From: TC-15 sp034437275
Lineage (GTDB): Bacteria > Chloroflexota > Anaerolineae > Aggregatilineales > Aggregatilineaceae
Reading direction: 5' to 3'
DNA length: 5,919 nucleotides
Assembly: GCA_034437275.1 (NCBI GenBank)
Contig: DAOTUD010000093.1
Coordinates: forward strand, 1 to 5,919
The position numbers were made by a program, and so were the translations under genes. Positions within the stretch are counted from its first letter, which is position 1. Each line of letters opens with the position of its first letter. The notes beneath the pieces are model-generated. The model worked only from the letters and a program-made list of their open reading frames with translations, was not told the origin of the DNA and did not search any database. Positions 3,978-5,919 of the stretch are shown one piece after another.

Positions 3978-5919
3978 ATGGCAAGCGATGATTTGATCAA
4001 CCAGCAGTTAGGACAGTACGAGATTCGGTCCTTGATCGGACGCGGCGGGATGGCGACCGTCTACCTGGCGCGGCAGACGTCGATGGACCGCGAGGTCGCG
4101 ATCAAGGTGATGGCGCGCGAACTGGCCAACGACGAGCAGTTTGTGACCCGCTTCGAGAACGAAGCCCAGGTGATTGCCCGGCTGCAACACCCGCACATCC
4201 TGCCCGTGATCGACTTTGGGCGCGAAGCGCAGCACATCTTCATCGTGATGCGGTTGGTGCGCGGCGGCAGCCTCGACGACCGGCTGAAGGAAGGCCCGCT
4301 GGTGTTGGACCGCGCCAGCCGGATGCTGGACCAGATCGCCAGCGCGCTCACCTTCGCCCACGAGCAGGGCATCATCCACCGCGACCTGAAGCCCAACAAC
4401 GTGCTGCTCGACGAGCGCGACAACGCCTACCTGACCGACTTCGGCATCGCCAAGATGCTGGCCGGGACGACCAAGCTCACCGCGACGGGTAACATCCTGG
4501 GCACGCCGTCCTATATGGCCCCGGAGCAGTGGCGCGGCGACCCGGTCGACGCGCGCACGGACACCTACTCGCTGGGCGTGATGCTGTACGAGATGGTGCT
4601 GGGCCGGCTGCCGTTTTCTGGCGATACGCCCTACACGCTGATGTACAAGCACTTCAACGACGCCCCGCCGCCCCCACGCGAGCATAACCCCGCTCTCGCC
4701 GCGTCGATCGAGGCGGTGATTATGCGCGGGCTGGCCAAAGAGGCCGACGCGCGCTACCAGTCCGCCGATGCGCTGGCCGAGGATTTCGCCAACGCGGTGC
4801 GCGGGCTGCCAGTGAGCGAGCGCCGCGCCCAGCCCCTGGTGCCGGGCCTGGACGAGACGGTGGTCGGTGATACACCGACGCCGCAACCGGCCATTGACGA
4901 CGAAGCCCCCACCCTCCAGCCGCAGACGCCGCGCCCGGCCACCCCGCCCGGCGTGCCAGCGCCACAGCCACCCCCGCCCACCGAACCGGCCCAGCCCGCG
5001 GCACGCGCCGGGCTGCAGCGCTGGTGGATCGTGCTGGCGGCGCTGGTGCTGGCGGCAGTGATCGTTGGAGGAGCCTGGGCGCTCTTCGGCGACGAGGACG
5101 ACGACCAGGGAGCCATCTCCGGCGCAGACCGGACCGCGACGGCGGTCGCGGCGCGCGGCACCCTGACCGCGCCCGTGCCCACCACCGGCACCGCGACGAG
5201 CGAGGGGCGCTTTACCGTGCTGGCGGTGCTCACCGAATACGCCACCGTGCACAGCGGTCCGGGCCGCGACTACCCGGAGATCGGCACCCTCTCGCGCGAT
5301 GAGGAAATACAGGCGCTCGGCGTCAGCGACGATGGGCGCTGGTACCAGGTGCTCTACGGGCGCAATTTCGGCTGGGTCGATGCGGCTGTCGTGCGCCGGA
5401 CCGGCCCGGACGTCGAGATCGTCGCGTTCCCCACCCGCACCCCGACTCCGCGTCCCGACGCGGACGACGACGGCGTGCCGGATGGCGACGATCGCTGCCC
5501 GGATGAGCCGGGGGCGGTGGAGACTGACGGCTGCCCGGATGCAGACGGCGACGACATCCCCGATATCGACGACCGGTGCCCGGACGACCCCGGCCCGCTG
5601 GACTTTGACGGCTGCCCGGACACCGACGGCGACGACATCCCCGATATCGACGACCAGTGCCCGGACGTGCCCGGCCCGCTGGACACGGACGGCTGCCCGC
5701 CCGACAGCGACGGCGACGGCGTACCCGACGAGCGCGACGCCTGCCGCGCTACGCCCGGCCTGCCGTCGCTGGACGGCTGCCCGCCCGACAGCGACGGCGA
5801 CGACATCCCCGATATCGACGACCGGTGCCCGGACGACCCCGGCCCGCTGGACACGGACGGCTGCCCGGACACCGACGGCGACGACATCCCCGATATCGAC
5901 GACCAGTGCCCGGACGTGC
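3978..5919 (+). CDS. Transmembrane Ser/Thr protein kinase with SH3b and thrombospondin type 3-like repeats (partial, 3' end outside window)
   Basis: The visible 647 residues form a PknB-type receptor kinase. The kinase domain (14-275) has glycine loop GRGGMATVY (21-29), K43, helix-C E62, HRDLKPNN (134-141, catalytic D136), DFG (154-156), activation-loop T164/T165/T176 and APE (181-183); it is an RD kinase with all catalytic residues, so probably active. A Pro-rich linker (about 298-343) leads to one membrane helix (349-370). Basic RAGLQR before the helix and GDEDDD after it place the kinase inside and the rest outside. Residues 410-475 are a bacterial SH3 domain (YATVHSGPGRDYPEIGTLS...GRWYQVLYGRNFGWVDA). 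From 494 on, 27-residue TSP3-like repeats with DxDGDD and two Cys each fill the rest. The reading frame is open to the edge. No clear ribosome site precedes ATG 3978; GTG codons at 3969 and 3972 are in-frame alternatives after the TAA at 3957. Kinases of this class usually carry PASTA domains; here SH3b plus TSP3 replace them. The ligand is unknown. Confidence 0.93.
   Translation, partial: MASDDLINQQLGQYEIRSLIGRGGMATVYLARQTSMDREVAIKVMARELANDEQFVTRFENEAQVIARLQHPHILPVIDFGREAQHIFIVMRLVRGGSLDDRLKEGPLVLDRASRMLDQIASALTFAHEQGIIHRDLKPNNVLLDERDNAYLTDFGIAKMLAGTTKLTATGNILGTPSYMAPEQWRGDPVDARTDTYSLGVMLYEMVLGRLPFSGDTPYTLMYKHFNDAPPPPREHNPALAASIEAVIMRGLAKEADARYQSADALAEDFANAVRGLPVSERRAQPLVPGLDETVVGDTPTPQPAIDDEAPTLQPQTPRPATPPGVPAPQPPPPTEPAQPAARAGLQRWWIVLAALVLAAVIVGGAWALFGDEDDDQGAISGADRTATAVAARGTLTAPVPTTGTATSEGRFTVLAVLTEYATVHSGPGRDYPEIGTLSRDEEIQALGVSDDGRWYQVLYGRNFGWVDAAVVRRTGPDVEIVAFPTRTPTPRPDADDDGVPDGDDRCPDEPGAVETDGCPDADGDDIPDIDDRCPDDPGPLDFDGCPDTDGDDIPDIDDQCPDVPGPLDTDGCPPDSDGDGVPDERDACRATPGLPSLDGCPPDSDGDDIPDIDDRCPDDPGPLDTDGCPDTDGDDIPDIDDQCPDV
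5205..5402 (+). other. SH3b domain segment of the kinase ectodomain
   Basis: Residues 410-475 carry the bacterial SH3 pattern: a VHSGPGRDY loop, IGTLSRDE, a GRWYQVLY strand and a closing GWVDAAVV. Such domains often bind cell-wall peptides, so a role in sensing peptidoglycan is plausible but inferred. Confidence 0.75.
5544..5670 (+). repeat. Block duplication, copy 1
   Basis: By direct reading, this 127-base segment matches 5793-5919 at 124 positions. The only differences are TTT (5604-5606) against ACG (5853-5855). The offset is 249 bases, exactly 83 codons, so the frame is kept. Confidence 0.85.
5793..5919 (+). repeat. Block duplication, copy 2 (reaches the window edge)
   Basis: This is the partner of 5544-5670 and is still identical at the last base, so the duplicated block probably continues beyond the window. 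The 30-base core GACGGCGACGACATCCCCGA... also begins at 5544, 5625, 5793 and 5874. Confidence 0.85.

Larger units (their letters stand above)
5457..5919 (+). repeat. Tandem thrombospondin type 3-like calcium-binding repeats (6 units, last incomplete)
   Basis: Units of 27 residues begin at residues 494, 521, 548, 576, 604 and 631. The pattern is DxDGDxxPDxxDxCPDxPGxxxxDGCP, with Asp ladders that bind calcium in TSP3 proteins and two Cys per unit likely forming disulfides outside the cell. A single proline is inserted before units 4 and 5. Unit 4 is the most diverged (GVPDERDACRATPGLPSLDGCP). Units 2/5 and 3/6 are almost identical, which points to duplication in blocks. The last unit is cut by the window edge, so the array may be longer. 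Confidence 0.85.

Noticed and set aside
3776..4000. A 74-codon - strand frame spanning the gap between the YhhN and kinase genes
   Set aside because: Half of it is antisense to the YhhN C-terminus, there is no convincing ribosome site, and the translation shows no recognisable feature.
4008..5252. A 414-codon open frame on the - strand opposite the kinase gene
   Set aside because: It is an antisense shadow caused by GC-rich third positions. Its His/Arg/Gly/Val-rich translation has no recognisable domain, and the + frame there has every kinase motif.
5354..5887. A Ser/Gly/Pro-rich repetitive open frame on the - strand
   Set aside because: Its repeats are the reverse complement of the TSP3 array. 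The + frame continues directly from the kinase and SH3b domain and shows family-specific Asp and Cys spacing.
5544..5919. Regular repeats as a possible CRISPR array
   Set aside because: The repeats keep codon phase in an open frame and encode TSP3-like units; the intervening sequence is itself repeated rather than unique spacers.

Overview
The window is a GC-rich, gene-dense stretch of a bacterial chromosome. It carries five protein genes, all on the + strand; the last one runs off the right edge. The organism is inferred, not proven. High GC, free-standing genes with TACAAT-type -10 boxes, an SH3-like/YkuD L,D-transpeptidase, and a PknB-type kinase with a Pro-rich linker and extracellular SH3b domain together suggest Chloroflexota (Anaerolineae-like). 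No phage, insertion sequence, CRISPR or RNA gene is visible.

Layout. Bases 1-90 hold a nested palindromic GC-rich intergenic element. Bases 175-933 encode a fusion of an ArsR-type winged helix with a low-molecular-weight phosphatase/arsenate-reductase-like domain. Bases 1057-2133 encode a secreted L,D-transpeptidase (YkuD fold, HGT...SHGCVN active site). The gap 2134-2293 contains three copies of one ~15-base motif, in + - + orientation, which form two mutually exclusive 15-bp stems. Bases 2294-3052 encode a classical NAD-dependent short-chain dehydrogenase, closed by a good intrinsic terminator. Bases 3214-3858 encode a YhhN/TMEM86-family membrane protein, best started at a GTG. From 3978 to the end runs a transmembrane Ser/Thr kinase with a cytoplasmic kinase domain, one membrane helix, an extracellular SH3b domain, and at least five and a half Cys-containing thrombospondin type 3-like calcium-binding repeats.

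The genes do not look like one operon. Each gap is over 100 bp, three of the five genes have recognisable promoter-like sequences, and a terminator separates the dehydrogenase from the YhhN gene. A loose theme is the cell envelope: the transpeptidase acts on peptidoglycan, the YhhN protein sits in the membrane, and the kinase has an outward sensor. The first gene links metalloid or phosphatase chemistry to transcription in one polypeptide. The most unusual points are the kinase ectodomain with its recently duplicated repeat block, the three-copy dyad before the dehydrogenase, and the non-canonical active site of the ArsR-phosphatase fusion.
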